In this document: piece after piece, positions 11,080 through 23,415 of the stretch
How the letters are laid out: each line of letters starts with the position of its first letter
Position numbering within the stretch: position 1 is the first letter of the stretch
The notes under the pieces: model-generated
Seen by the model: only the letters and a program-made list of their open reading frames with translations
The model's database searches: none
Told to the model about the DNA's origin: nothing
NCBI GenBank assembly: GCA_032622095.1
Contig: CP136065.1
Coordinates: 156,309,577 to 156,373,576, forward strand
DNA length: 64,000 nucleotides
Direction: 5' to 3'
Origin: Siphonodentalium dalli
Lineage: Eukaryota > Mollusca > Scaphopoda > Gadilida > Siphonodentaliidae
Made by a program: the position numbers and the translations under genes

Positions 11080-12440
11080 TTTATTGTTCGTCTGATGTTT
11101 GAAGTACTGTTTTCTGGCGTTTTTTCACGTATGCTTCTGTTCTCTCCTATCTCTTTGTGTTCGTTCTGTTGATTGTTGAATGTTGATCCTGTATTGTTCA
11201 CGCCGGTCTTACTGTGGTGAGGTACCGTGAGGCTGCTACGTGCAGTGGCTAAACGGGACACCGCTTCAGCTGTGTGCCAGTCTTTGGCCCGACCAGAAAT
11301 CGAAGGGTAGACCGCGGCGGCTGGTGGGATAGTTGTCGATTGTTTTTGCTTTTTATATGGCAACCCGTAACAAACAACGTATTATTGACCACCCGCCAAG
11401 GTCTACTGATGCAGAGGTCTATCCTCCGTATTTGGTACTTGATTTTGATCCATGTCAAGATACCTTCTGTATTTGTGATTAATAAAAGGCTACAAAGCAT
11501 AGCCGGGCAACTAAAGTCTATCAAACCGATCAGGCATGAGCCATTAAGTGGCTCTCTAACGCTCTTGTACAATTAACAGCTATTGCAAAAATACCAGTGT
11601 TGATTACTCCTCACAAGACATTGAATAGTAGCAAAGCTGTGTTGAGAACTCGCGATATAGCTGATTCTTCTGAGTCAGAGATATATGGCTGAGTTAGCAC
11701 CACATGGAGTTACTGAAGTCCGTAGATGTACACAGACATTTGATGGACAGTTCTATGACCTTCAATCGGAGCGAACATCCACCGACATTGATGGTTGGGT
11801 ATATGCAGATGGATTTACGCATATACGTTCCAAATCCATTGCGATGTTTTAAATATCAGTGGTATGGCCACGGCCAGGAACAATGTAAAAGTAGAGAAAC
11901 CGTATATACACGATGTTCAATTTCTGGTCATGATCATAATGATTGTACGAATCTTAAGAAATGTTCAAACTGTCAAGGTTAACACGCTGCAATTGAGCGT
12001 TTATGTCCTACTTGGGACTATGGATTCAAGATTCAACGATGTAAAGCTGAGAACCATCTGTCGTATATAGATGCTAAGAAAATAGTTGGTCCTCGACCAT
12101 CCATTCCACAGGTCACATACTCAGAAATCGTGTCTACAAAAAAGTGTGTTGATGCCAGCAGTCAGACACAGATTCAAACCAACACCGTTAGTATATCACT
12201 ACATGTATAGCAACGCAAGTTGATGAGACTGATATTATTCCTGTTCCAGAACATGTAGCGCAGGTAATGGATACAGCATCTGTCGTTGGGACATTTCCTC
12301 CAAAACATTATATTCAAGTTGATCCTATTGTTCCAAAACAAAAATCTCCAAAGTCTGTCAAGTTATTTGACTCTCAGAAGCAGAAGTTGAGCTTTGAGTT
12401 TTCAATGTTCGATACGACGCTTCGAGAGTAAGGGTCATCT
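11080..12440 (+). pseudogene. Decayed non-LTR retrotransposon leader and ORF1 (gag-like)
   Basis: The leader at 11080-11356 is shared with the minus copy at 6.8-7.0 kb. A likely ORF1 start at 11358 (ATG; MATRNKQRIIDHPPRS) runs about 41 codons to a stop. In a shifted frame, 11455-11560 reads FVINKRLQSIAGQLKSIKPI, typical of jockey/CR1-type ORF1. Near 11684 MAELAPHGVTEVRR begins another fragment. The 11704-11982 frame carries decayed CCHC knuckles (C48, Y in place of the second Cys, H56, C61; C71, H76, C81; C87, C90). The same frame continues past a stop to about 12190 with the usual basic region (HLSYIDAKKIVGPRPS). At least four frame changes or stops are present. No ORF2 is found downstream, and 12441-12770 is unassigned. 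Confidence 0.8.
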
Positions 12441-12770
12441 TTGGATGTGGACCACTGGACCACCATGCATATTGGTTGGAGGCTGGCTTTTTGGCAAGGG
12501 ATCGACTACTGTGTCAGCCACCCGATTATCAACTTGACGATTTGGTTAAGACTCAGGCCAGATTCATCATATATCACAAATATCTTATCAATCAACGCAG
12601 GAGGCGGGATTGTCAGCTACTTCCAATATTTCGATATGAGAGGTCTTAATAAATTATTTATATTTGCTGAAAACATTTCAGGCAGGTTTTGTATGTTTGT
12701 TGTTTTAAAAGCAGTATTGCTATCTGTTTTTATATTCTGTTTTATATGTGCTTGCACGATGGCCAGTTTC

Positions 12771-13395
12771 TTAGGTAGCAATACACGATTTCCAGCAATT
12801 TGGCCAATCTGGAGGGGGTACTGTACTTCAAATCAATGCTGAGCCATTATCTTGGAATAGGTCTCATCAAACGTGTTTTAATTTCGACAGAAATGTTAGG
12901 TGTAATCATATGTCTGTACTTTAGCTTCTTTCTAAAATTTGTCATTGAGTTATGCCCTTGGTTTGCACATACAAAACGCTCAATTTGACTCATATTGACC
13001 ATTTCAACCCAAAAACAAACAATGACAGAGCAAATGTCAGTAAATAAGCCTATTCTACCTGATAAAGCTATGTTAGAGCTGAGAAATATTTGAAATAGAA
13101 AAACAGTTATCGTATCAATTTGAAAAGAATGTCTTACAAGCGCAAATGACATAATTCAGGGGAGAGAAATCTGGCTATTTTCCTGTAACCAATAACAGAG
13201 TTAACTGAATACGAAAATTTTCCACTTTTTTGAGAACTTTCCCAGTTTTGTAAAATAATTTAACCTTCAAACCAGTAATGACACATTTAACACAGGATAC
13301 ACTCGCTGTTGTGCACCCCCCCCCCCCCCACAGATACTTAATTTTCTATTTTTCAGACAGCCCACAACCCGATAAATCGTGTACTGCTACCTTAA
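12771..13395 (+). mobile_element. TTAA-type MITE, copy 1 (uninterrupted)
   Basis: The start is TTAGGTAGCAATACACGATT and the end is ATAAATCGTGTACTGCTACC then TTAA. The ends are therefore inverted repeats (GGTAGCA[A/G]TACACGATTT) next to TTAA, mutated to CTTAGG at the left. The body is AT-rich and non-coding with a poly-C run at 13315-13329. It aligns with the split copy at 14489-19492. TTAA flanks again suggest piggyBac-type mobilisation; this is inferred, since no transposase is present. Confidence 0.75.
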
Positions 13396-13594
13396 AGGAA
13401 AAATAGAGGTCCCCACTTCAACGCGCCAATGTCCAGTTAAGTTATTGGTTATAGCGAAAAAACGAAGATAAATTCTAAATGTGACATCATGTTCAGCTAC
13501 CTTAAAACTACATCTCATCCCAGTCGAAAAGGTGGTCTTAACAGATATATCACATCTGTAAGTTGCTGACCAGAGCGTGTGCGCTGTGACTATT

Positions 13595-14375
13595 TACTAG
13601 CCACCCCCCCCTCCACACCAACCAATATATGTCAAGACAATGACAATACTTGGTTATTCGGAAACACGTCCAAGACTGAATAACCGATATGAATACGGCT
13701 GTTCATACGCGGTATCCGAGGGATTCCTCTGTTCGAATGTTCCCTTAGTAACACGTTTCGTTACATGCAAATCACTTTTATGTAGTCATATAACAACGCA
13801 AAACTCCAAACAAATAGTAGGGAATAACTAATGCATATATAATCACCCCCTCCCCCAAAATGTGAACCATGTTTATTTGCCTGGTCGGGGTACATCCAAT
13901 GACTTAATTGTCAAGTTGAAATCATCATACTGTTTAATTTATTAATAGCAACTTATATCACATCTTTATTGTGCTGGTGCTCACGCGCTGTTCGTGATTA
14001 CTCAGTAGCTGACTTCTCCCCTCTTCAATATATGTATTATCATTACTCGGTCATTCAGAAACACGACCAAGACTAAATAACCAACATTAATACGGTTTTC
14101 GCACCAGGTATCCAAGGAATTCCATTGTTGAAATGTTTGCATGGCAACACGGTTCGTTAAATGAATGTCATTTTTATGTAATTACACAAAAACGCAACAC
14201 TCGAAACGAATCGCATAGAGTAACTGATGCATATATAATCAGATCACCACCCACCCCCCCCCCCCATGTCAACCGTAATGTTTTTGTTTATATTCATAGT
14301 AGCCATACGTTGAATTTGCCTGTCGGTGTGAGCATTCAGTGACTTGTCAAGCTGAAATCCATAGTACTTATAGCA
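13595..14375 (+). repeat. Direct duplication of a ~330-bp unit with poly-C
   Basis: The segment 13600-13935 recurs at 14015-14370. Shared landmarks in order are CGGTCATTC/TGGTTATTC, AAACACG-CCAAGACT, GGTATCC-A-GGAATTCC, TAACTGATGCATATATAATC and poly-C, then TTTGCCTG and CAATGACTT. Each unit contains a homopolymeric C tract. Non-coding. Confidence 0.65.
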
Positions 14376-14488
14376 TCTGAGACAAATACTCTACAAGCAA
14401 ATGCGCCTAATTCCGAGCACAAAAGTTATCAATACGAAACTGTGAATAGTAACTCACACACGAAGATAGGAAAGATTTGAAAGTCTCT

Positions 14489-14938
14489 TTAAGGTAGCAA
14501 TACACGATTTCCAGCAATTTTGGTCAACCTGGGAGGACGTACTGTACTTCAAATCAATGCTGAGCAATTATCTTTGGCATAGGTCCCATCAAGCATGTTT
14601 AATTTCGACAGAAATTTTAGGTGTAATCATATGTCTGTATTTTAGCTTCTTTGTAAAATTTGTTATTGAGTTATGCCCCATTGGTTTGCACACACAAATC
14701 GCTTAATTTTACCAATTTTTGTTTACTTAAATTGACCATTTTCAACCCAATAACAGACCTTGACAGAGAGAATGTCAGTAAATAAGCTTCTTCCACATGA
14801 TAGAGCTATGTTAGAGCTGAGAAATATTTGAAATATAAAAAAGTTATCATATCAATTTGACAAAAATGTCTTGCAAGCGCAGATGACATAATTCAGGGGA
14901 GAGAAATCGGGCTATCTTCCTGTAACCAATAACACATA
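14489..14938 (+). mobile_element. TTAA-type MITE, copy 2, left part
   Basis: It starts TTAAGGTAGCAATACACGAT and matches 12771-13190 colinearly up to CTGTAACCAATAACA, where the fold-back element begins. The right part resumes at 19295 and ends at about 19492 (AATCGTGTACTGCAACC, then ATAA). Confidence 0.8.
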
Positions 14939-17900
14939 TAGTCTGGTCGATAAACTCAAATTTTAGGGTCAACCTAGAAAAAAATCGGACTAAGTTGGTT
15001 TTTATACCATTTTGAAGAGGAAGCTCTCCTCTATAACATATCCAAAATCCGCTAAAATCCGCTTTGAGCATTTTTTGTAATTCAAGATGGCGTCCAAGAT
15101 GGCTGCCATTTTCATATAAGTCAGTTTGACGCAATTTTTTGAGAACATCTTGCCATATGTATACACATGTATATATTTTTGTGAAGCTAAGACATAACGC
15201 CACATTTATGTGTCAAAATTGGAACTCCCCGTCCAAGATAGCCGCCAAAATGGCGACCGGAAGTGAAAAATTTACGTTTTTTAATAATATCTTTAAGATA
15301 AGTTTCTGTGGTTTGGAACTGGTTGAGAATTGTGACTTTATTTTGTATTTAGCATGTTAACTGACCATTGGAGCAACGAAATATGCTGTTCGTTGGGTCC
15401 ACACCCCTTCCGATCACTCAAAAATTCGATATTACAAAACGCGGTATAACATTCCACAAAGATCCCCATTGGGTTTCTAGTCATATTTCACCAAGAAGTG
15501 GGAAGAACTGTGCAATGTAAGTGATGCATTCTATATCTTAGTGATATTCGAACTCAATGGTACCAAAATTGTCAGTTTGGCTCAAAATGGCTGTCAAAAT
15601 GGCCGCCAAAATATGGAAAATGGTAATTATTATCCCAGCGTGCGATGCAACCGCTTACAAGTTGTGGTGATGCACACAATTGACTATTCTGTCTTATATA
15701 CATTGAATTCCAACATTTCTTATGCACCTTGATTAATTTTTACTATTTACTATTATGAAATTACCAGAATTATGGGATTTTTCTATCACAAACAGCATCA
15801 AACTCGGCAAAAAATAACTTTTCATGTTTGGACCATTTAAAAAAAAAGTAAAATGGAACTATCTTTGGTATCAAAGGTTCTTTTTATTTTGATATGCATT
15901 AAATGTGTCATAGTGTGGTGTTTTCGACAATATTACTCAAGATGACTTGCAAAATGGCAACCAAATTTGGTAAAAAGTTTATATTGCGAACATTATTCTC
16001 TGCTGTTCCGAAATGATGGCAAATTGTAACTCACTTGGTTATTAAACATGCTACTTAATCAACTGACAATTAAATCTTATATTCTGGTTATCCCAGCACC
16101 TTGTGAGGCACGATAAATTCATTTTAAGTGATGCATTATGTGTTTTGCCGAACACCTCTTTTGGGATTATGTCCATGTTTTTAACGGAAACGGACAGAAC
16201 GTTGAAACTGAATTGAAAGGGATCATTAGGTGGCTACTCTGGCCCACAAGCATCAAAATTGATTAACTATTTTGTCAGGAAAACCGTTTTCATCACATTG
16301 CATATAAGACGCAATTAATGTGAATAACACTCTGATATTAACTCTATCGATTAACATATCCTTGAGTTATTGTGGAAAGCTATAGTCACCCAAAGGTGCA
16401 CCAGTACAAATCACACATGAGCATGCAGTCACTCCATATATACATTGAAACCACATAAATGGCCATGTGCCACTCGCTGTATAGGCATACACCTCACCCA
16501 TTACCATACAGCCACACTTGTGTTTACCCATACACCAACGCATGGCCCTATAACCGTGAATAACCATGCAAACACACCAGGTATACTCCTACACCTCACA
16601 CGACCTGTATACATATTCACTACATACATGAACACAAAGTAACCTCTTGTATACCTATTCGCCTCACCATAGGTCATACAGTCGTCACTCCATGTATATG
16701 TATTTGCCATTTGCATAGCTATATAGCCACTAAAGATATACATATAAACCCCACCGATGACCATACAGTCACTCCTGGTATACCTGTTCGCTACATCCAT
16801 GATCATACAGTGGTCATACAGTCTCACTCCCTGTATATATATACATATTTGCGACACCCGTGGCCATATAACCACTAAAGATATACATATACACCCAACC
16901 AAAACCATATAGTCACTCCAGGTATATACATATAGATCTCACCAATGGCCTTACAGCCCTTCTAGATATATCAATGTCCAGTACCGCGCACACGGCCATT
17001 CATACACTCCAGACTTGCATATATTCCTGATCACTGACAATTCAGCCTATCGCTGTATACGCATAAACCACATTCGTGATCATAGTCACTCCTTGTATAT
17101 CAATTCATCCCACCATTAATGTTGCCATACTGTCAATCCCTATATACAAATTGGCCGTGCCATGGCATATAGTCACTCATGATATACATAATATTATACA
17201 CCTCACCCTCGACCACAGCGTCACTCCAGGTGTGTATATATATATCTCATCAATGGCCATACAGCCCTTCTAGATATACCAATACCCCGCACACACGGCC
17301 ATTCGTACACTTCAGACTTGCATAATTATACAGCTCAACCGTGATAATTCATCCACTCGCTGTATACTTAAACACCGTCTCCATGAGCATTCAGCTATTC
17401 ACTGTATGCTTGTACACACCACCAATGGCAATACAATAGGCCATACATATAAACATATACATCCCACCCATCACCATGAGGTCACTCTCTATATATACTA
17501 GCCGCCAGTGGCCATCAAAGTGTACTCCATGTATGCATATACATTTCAACAATGACCGTGCAGTCATTCCATGTACACATATACACATTGCCCATAACCA
17601 TACAACCACACCATATTTATACATACACCCATCCATTACCATACATCCAACATATGCATACATATACACCCACCAATGACAATATAGCCACCAATGTACA
17701 CATGTACAGCCCTCCCCTGACCACACAGTCACTCCATATAGACATGCAGGACAGTGTAGCCGCTCTCGTTATGGCCATACACCACTTCAATGATCAGACA
17801 GCCACTCACTGTAAACATGTTCACCTCACACTTCACCATATATGCATCTCACAATGGACACCCCATCCATGACCACATAGTCACACATTGTATAACAATT

Positions 17901-19294
17901 CACATCATTCATGAATACACTAGCTACATGTATACCTACTCACCTCGCCTATGACCATACATTCAACAGACATACACACTGTATTAAGTTGATTAATGTT
18001 GAAGCTAATGGGCCAGAATAGCCACATAATATGATAACTCTCATTTCCGTTTCAACGTTCTGTCCATTTCCGTTCAAAAACAAGGAAGTTTTTGGCAAAA
18101 TCCATATTGCATTCCTCAAAATGAACTTGTCATGCCTCGTGTGGTACCGGGACAACCAGAATAGAACATTTAGTTGATTAAGTAGCATGTGAGTCACAAT
18201 TGATTATGCATACATATACACCGCGTATATACACATATGTATATGTATATAATAATGTTTACCAAATTTGGTTGCCATTTTGGAAGCCATCTTGAGTAAT
18301 TTTGTCTAAAACACCTCAGTGTGACACATCATGTAACACATATCAAAACAATAAACATCTTTGTTACCAAACATAGTTCCATTTTACTTTTAAACAATGG
18401 CTGAAACCTGAACAGCGATTTTTTGCCGATTTTGATTTCAGGTTTGTGACAGAAAATTCCGAATAATTCTGGCAATTTCAGTGGTTGAAATAGTAACAAA
18501 TACCCAAGGTGCATCAGAAATGTTAGTAGTCAAGCTATATAAGACATAATTGTCAATTGTGTGCATCACCACAACTTGTAAGCGGTTGCATGGCACGCTG
18601 GGATAACAATTAACATTTTCCATATTTTGGCGGCCATTTTGACAGCCATTTTGAGCCAAAGTGACAATTTTGGTACCATTGAGTTCGAATATCAATAAGA
18701 TATAGAATTCATCACTTACATTGCACAGTTCTTCCCACTTCTTGATGAAATATGACTAGAAACCCAATGGGGATCTTTTCTAAAATGTTATACCGCGTTT
18801 TGTAAAATCGAATTTTTGAGTGATCGGAAGGGGTGTGGACCCCACGAATAGCATATTTCATTGCTCCAATGGTCAGTTAACATGCTAAATACAAAATAAA
18901 GTCACAATTCTCAACCAGATCCAAACCACAGAAACTTATCTTAAAAGATATTAGTAAAAAACTTTAAAATTCCACTTCCGGTCGCCATTTTGGCGGCCAT
19001 CTTGGACGGGGGGAGTTCCAATTTTGGCACATAAGGTGGCGTTATGTCTTAGCTTCACAAAAGTGTATACATGTGTATACATATGACAATATTTTCTCAC
19101 TATAATTGCTTCAAGCTGACTTATAGGAAAATGGCAGCCATCTTGGACGCCATTTTGAATTACAAAAAATGCTCAAATCGGATTTTAGCGGATTTTGGAT
19201 ATGTTATAGAGGATATATTCCTCTTCAAAATGGTATACAAACCAACTTAGTCCAAATTTTTTCTAGGTCAAACCTTTTATCGACCAGACTAATA
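14939..19294. mobile_element. Fold-back element nested in TTAA MITE
   Basis: A 4.36-kb insertion bounded by the inverted termini TAGTCTGGTCGATAAA (14939) and its complement ending at 19294. Left arm 14939-16275 and right arm about 17985-19294 are reverse complements over roughly 1.3 kb with small differences. Matching landmarks include AAGATGGC-TCC clusters, GCTAAGACATAACGCCAC and ACTGACCATTGGAGCAA. The loop holds the 42-bp minisatellite at 16375-17970. The arms are non-coding; frames such as 14847-15203 and 18438-18695 are shadows. Arms of the same family recur at 57.7-61.3 kb. This matches the general layout of Foldback-type transposons, with no transposase present. Confidence 0.8.
16375..17970. 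repeat. 42-bp degenerate minisatellite (loop of fold-back)
   Basis: About 38 diverged units of roughly 42 bp, consensus like ATGGCCATACAGTCACTCCA then GTATACATATACACCTCACC. Spacing read at 16725, 16768, 16869 and 16911 gives multiples of about 42-43. Long frames here (16501-16908, 17391-17732) are translations of the repeat, not genes. Confidence 0.85.
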
Positions 19295-19492
19295 GTTGGC
19301 CTTCACTGAATACGAAACTCCTGTTGCGTATCCAAATTTTCCACTTTTTTGAGAACTTTCCCAGTTATGTAAAATAATTAAACCTTCAAACCAGTAATGA
19401 CACATTTAACGCTGGCTACACTGGCTGTTATGCCCCCCAGATACTTATTTTTCAGACACACTACAACCCGATAAATCGTGTACTGCAACCAT
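19295..19492 (+). mobile_element. TTAA-type MITE, copy 2, right part
   Basis: Continues copy 2 after the nested fold-back and aligns with 13200-13395 (TTTGAGAACTTTCCCAGTT, CCAGTAATGACACATTTAAC). The final inverted repeat is intact but the TTAA reads ATAA. Confidence 0.75.
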
Positions 19493-19599
19493 AATGGTTC
19501 TGGCCCCAACCGAGCACTCACGCTCCGTTTGGTTGTTTTTATGTGTATATATATTGTTTCGTTTCAGTCGAATTCACTGTCATTTCTAATCACAGTTGC

Positions 19600-19692
19600 T
19601 TCACTCGATTTTGATTATCTGTTTATTCTCGTCGTGATATGGCCTTGTTGCTAAAATGACGTTAAGCCCCAATCATTCAATCAATCCATCAA
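19600..19692 (+). repeat. Probable LINE/SINE 3' tail
   Basis: GATATGGCCTTGTTGCTAAA followed by ATGACGTTAAGCCCCAATCA and a short CATTCAATCAATC tail. I recognise this style as a common 3' end of retroposons in molluscan genomes. No body upstream could be assigned. Confidence 0.35.
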
Positions 19693-19910
19693 ACGTGTGC
19701 GTATTAAGTGGACTACCCAACCATCGTCTTGACTCGGTGATTACATATATATTGGCGTATTGGTGTCGTACAACAGGTATACATACACACGAAGTATACT
19801 GTCAGGATTGCATAATTCAGTAATTTGGACCGATACATGTAGTTAGCTTGCACATCAAGTTCAGTATAGTAAATCAAGGTGTATATGTACAACGATCATA
19901 CGTATATTAT

Positions 19911-20374
19911 ACACGGTGGGGAATCACGTGGTGTCTAGGTTCAAAATGTGCAAACGCACAAAATCATAATATACGAGGAACTGACACAAAATATGGCAGT
20001 TTAACTGTTACGAGCATATGCTGGTTTATTTTTGAAACAAATTGATACCTTGTTTGTTCGGAAGTACTTAGTGGTTTTCTATAACATTCTGACCAAAGTT
20101 GCCAGTCGGAGGTGCGTGGAATATACCAGTCCGTACATCTTGGAAAATCATTCGACTGACAACTTTGGTCAGAATGTTAGGGCAAACAAATGTGAATTTA
20201 GACATAAATGAGGTATCAGCTTGTTTGAAAAATAGTATAGCACCTGCTCGTAGTATATCATATCTTAGTTTATTACCTTTTCCCTCGCTTCTGGTCGCGT
20301 TTTAGATCGCCTCGGCCATTTTGATTGCGTGATACTCATCAACTCGAAACCACGTGATTCCCCATGCACTGTGT
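19911..20374 (+). mobile_element. TIR element with internal hairpin
   Basis: The ends GGGGAATCACGTGGT (19918) and ACCACGTGATTCCCC (20347) are inverted, within a longer imperfect TIR (ACAC-GTG...). Inside, TAACATTCTGACCAAAGTTG (about 20082) pairs with CAACTTTGGTCAGAATGTTA (about 20160) as a hairpin. A diverged second copy of the interior and right end is at 56156-56530, where the left end is not clear. Non-coding. Confidence 0.65.
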
Positions 20375-22040
20375 TATAGTTTGGACTTGTACAACGCAGG
20401 AGTATTTCGAGTATGACTCGCCGTAATAACACAACTTATCAACTCGCGGACGTTTTTTCCTGTGCATGTCATATTGTAGCAAAAGTCTCGCTGAAATTGA
20501 TTGGGAAGTTCCGAAGAGATCATATTCATAAGGAATAGTATAAACAATATTTATTTGAACAAAAACATAACATCCCATTGGCAATGTATATACCATAGAA
20601 AAATAAACAAACAGTTGATATGAGGGTGTGAAATCCTCTCTTCGGGGAAATGTTACATCAAGTGTCAATATACATTCAGTCAGAATCGAGATGTATAATT
20701 AACCTATTCGCTGCTAAATGACGTTGTGACGTCGCGTGCTGGGCTGCTGACGTTATTGACGTTTTGCAGTGGAAAAATATAACGGGAATATCACCAGCAT
20801 CATAAAACTAACTCAGTTGAAAGGCTATTATCGTTCACAATCGTGGAACATCATACACTGTTTGACACTTCGAGATACAGTTATTCCGATGAACCAATCT
20901 CTGAGTTCCAGTTGTGAATAATGGCCTACTGTTAGTGTTCAGCAGTAGGTCCGTAGGTACCACATACCATATAGCACACGCGTGCACTTTTACGTCCGTA
21001 ATAGTTACGGTCGTCATAGTAGCGAACAGGTAAACGTGTAATTATAGCGTACAATAAGAAATAGAATAGGAAACCAAATACGCCTCATGGATTCAAATAT
21101 GATGACCACGCAAATGTCAAACGTTTTCGACCGAAGGTTCAGACGCCATTCGTCTATATTAAATGGAGATTTATGGGAAAATTCATGTCCGCATTAAGAC
21201 GTTGACATTTCTAATGAAACCGGAAGTGCGTTACATTCAATTAAAGCGGAAATACGTTACAATGATTATAGGCTTGTAGCGTATTTCCGGGAAACGGCAG
21301 TGTCTTAATGTCGCCATAAAATACTCCACAAATATGTATTAACGATGCCACTACACCCATTTGACACCAACTATATCTCAGAGTGCTGACTAAACGTGAA
21401 AACGTGCATGGTAAAACTGTCTTTCTTGAAAGTCATACCGTATCTGACCATCAAAAGCTCCTATGAATATGTGCTCTTGACTTCGATATAATTACTTTTC
21501 GGAAATGCAAAATCTACACTAAATTTTTCAACTTGTTTGGTGGTTGGTGCATCTGAAAGTTGAATTTGCGCATTCTAATCACCACGGCGGGTATTTCCGA
21601 CGAATAATACTAAAAAGGCAGCCCTCGTCGTGGTCAATAATTAAAGACACTATATGAAGCTCAGAATGTCATCCAATCAAATACGTTAAAATTCCGCATG
21701 TTTGAAAGCCACCTGACCAGATCTAACATACAGAGATTAGCAAATCAGACCGAATCTTCGGAATGCAAGGACCGTTGGGATCACGGGACACCAACAATTA
21801 CCATGGACTTGGGTAACTTGTTTGGACCGCGTGACAATATAGTTTACATAGTTTTGTGGTCATTTTGAGTTGTAAATGATTTATGGTGGCAAATATCTGA
21901 ATTCAGCAGTGCATAGCTACATCATATGATGAATATTCCATGAGTGGATTGACTGATTATCTGCAAACACATGTATAAATACGTGGCCAAATTGTAGTCT
22001 GAATGGGTTTATTGTATTTGATATATCAAATGTTTATGGA
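20375..22040. other. Otherwise no recognisable feature
   Basis: Apart from the palindrome at 21171-21332, I see unique stop-rich sequence. A CpG-containing stretch with TGACGTTGTGACGTC near 20720 resembles CRE-type sites but stands alone. Confidence 0.35.
21171..21332. repeat. Imperfect palindrome with CCGGAAATACG repeats
   Basis: TTTATGG...GCATTAAGAC at the left pairs with GTCTTAATGTCGCCATAAA at the right. Inside, three copies of CCGGAA[A/G]T[A/G]CGTTAC-like motif occur in both orientations. This is probably a small MITE. Confidence 0.45.
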
Positions 22041-22275
22041 TGTCCCCGTAGCCGATGTGGTTAGTTCGTGGATAAGATAAACGTAGTCTGGGCTAGACGA
22101 GATTGTCGCGGGTTCGAATCCCGACATCGGCGAAAATCGGGACCGACTTTCAAGTTTGATCTGAGTTGTGGGTGACGATACATTTCCATTTCGAAAAGAA
22201 ATGATAATTTGTTCAAGCTGACATTAGAAGCAATGCTGAGTCCGTTCCTCCATAAATCTGATATATAATTCGCGC
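22041..22275 (+). mobile_element. tRNA-derived SINE, copy 2
   Basis: The head TGTCCCCGTAGCCGATGTGG contains a box-A-like stretch. A good box B, GGGTTCGAATCCCGA, lies at 22110-22124. The spacing between boxes is longer than in a standard tRNA. The body matches copy 1 at 8254-8530 through ATCTGATATATA. An intact box B makes pol III transcription conceivable. The extra interval and long tail argue against a functional tRNA. Confidence 0.75.
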
Positions 22276-23079
22276 CTGTCAAATAACATTGACTGTCCAA
22301 AAACATGTTATTTGTCGTGGAATATTCCACTCGGTAAAGTTAATCGCCATTGGTGTAAGAGCACTTTGCAGAGGTTCAGATAAAACAAAGCTCAATGTTG
22401 GACAGTTTAAACCCAACTTGGTTGTAAAACAGCTTCCACGATGTTCAGCCTATATAACATGTCGTGAGATTTATAATCGTACAGCCCTCACAGCGGCTTA
22501 CACTTAGCAACATGAAGGGAAGTAGAATATGGTTCTTCGTTACGGTTACGATCTGACCCTCTATATATAACGTTGAATTTCAGCTGCCCATATTTTGCAT
22601 GTTTAATTAATAGCTTATTGTGTAAAATCAAATGGGGCATCTTTACTTCGGCCAAAAGTGATATGTGTCAACATTCTTGCGATCGAACCAGCTGATTATC
22701 GAAACGATCAATTAATCTGCTAAGGCTACATATTCTTCCATATACTTGTGGGTGGTTTTTTTTTGCCAGCGCGGTAGTTGAATCTCCATTGTCGATTCAT
22801 TTTCACTGTAATTACCATGTGTATTTTTGCACTCATCCATCCATGGCTCAAATTAATTCATTTGCTGCATATACTCTGTAATAGTATAAACGTATAAAAG
22901 GATATGGTCCCATAAATGGCCGAATTTGGTGTAGAGTACACCTTTAAAATAACCCAGATAGATATACGAAATATTAATTGACACAGATGTGTGGATATGA
23001 ATTTAATATTCAATGGTAAACCAGTAACTGTATCAACTTGATGTTGGAAATTGTTATTTTCTCAAGAACGGAAAATTGA
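22276..23079. other. No recognisable feature
   Basis: Unique AT-rich sequence. The 22289-22507 frame overlaps the SINE end and shows no family signature. Confidence 0.35.
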
Positions 23080-23415
23080 AAGATCATAAAGTCCGGTAGG
23101 GGGGATAAAATAGAAATGGAGGATAATCTTGCTCAAAGAAGTTATTTTTACAAATCTTAAATCCAAACTGACAACACAAACCGCTATTATTATATATTAA
23201 TTAAATTCAGTGACTCTCGTGACGAAATCGCCGATAGTTGCGTCCCGAATCAAGAAGTAAATATACAATTGAGCGTACTTCAGATGATGTTCTCTATGGA
23301 GTGGTACTGCCGATTTGCTTGAGATTTTGCTACATTCCTCCAGTTGGCATACTGCCTGAATACTAACTTAACATTTTAACGCCCAAACAAGTCCATAACA
23401 TATCTTTAAAGGCAC
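23080..23415 (+). repeat. Interspersed repeat R23/R37, copy 1
   Basis: Colinear with 37020-37392 in the same orientation. Shared blocks are GCTCAAA, CAGTGACTCTCG, ATCGCCGATAGTT, TTTGCTTGAGATTTT, GCTACATTCCTCCAGTTGGC and CTGAATACTAACTTA, then CAAGTCCATAA. Non-coding. A weaker relative may be at 49060-49330. Confidence 0.6.

Noticed and set aside
11013-11576. Overlapping 100-116-codon frames on both strands
   Set aside because: They cross the LINE leader and a shifted ORF1. Only the short FVINKRLQSIAG segment resembles a known protein, so it is annotated as pseudogene.
16501-16908. 135-codon open frame
   Set aside because: It lies within the 42-bp minisatellite and simply translates the repeat; similar frames appear on both strands.
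22041-22130. Possible functional tRNA gene
   Set aside because: Box B is good, but the head is too long, no convincing cloverleaf acceptor pairing was found, and the sequence continues into a SINE body shared with 8254-8530.
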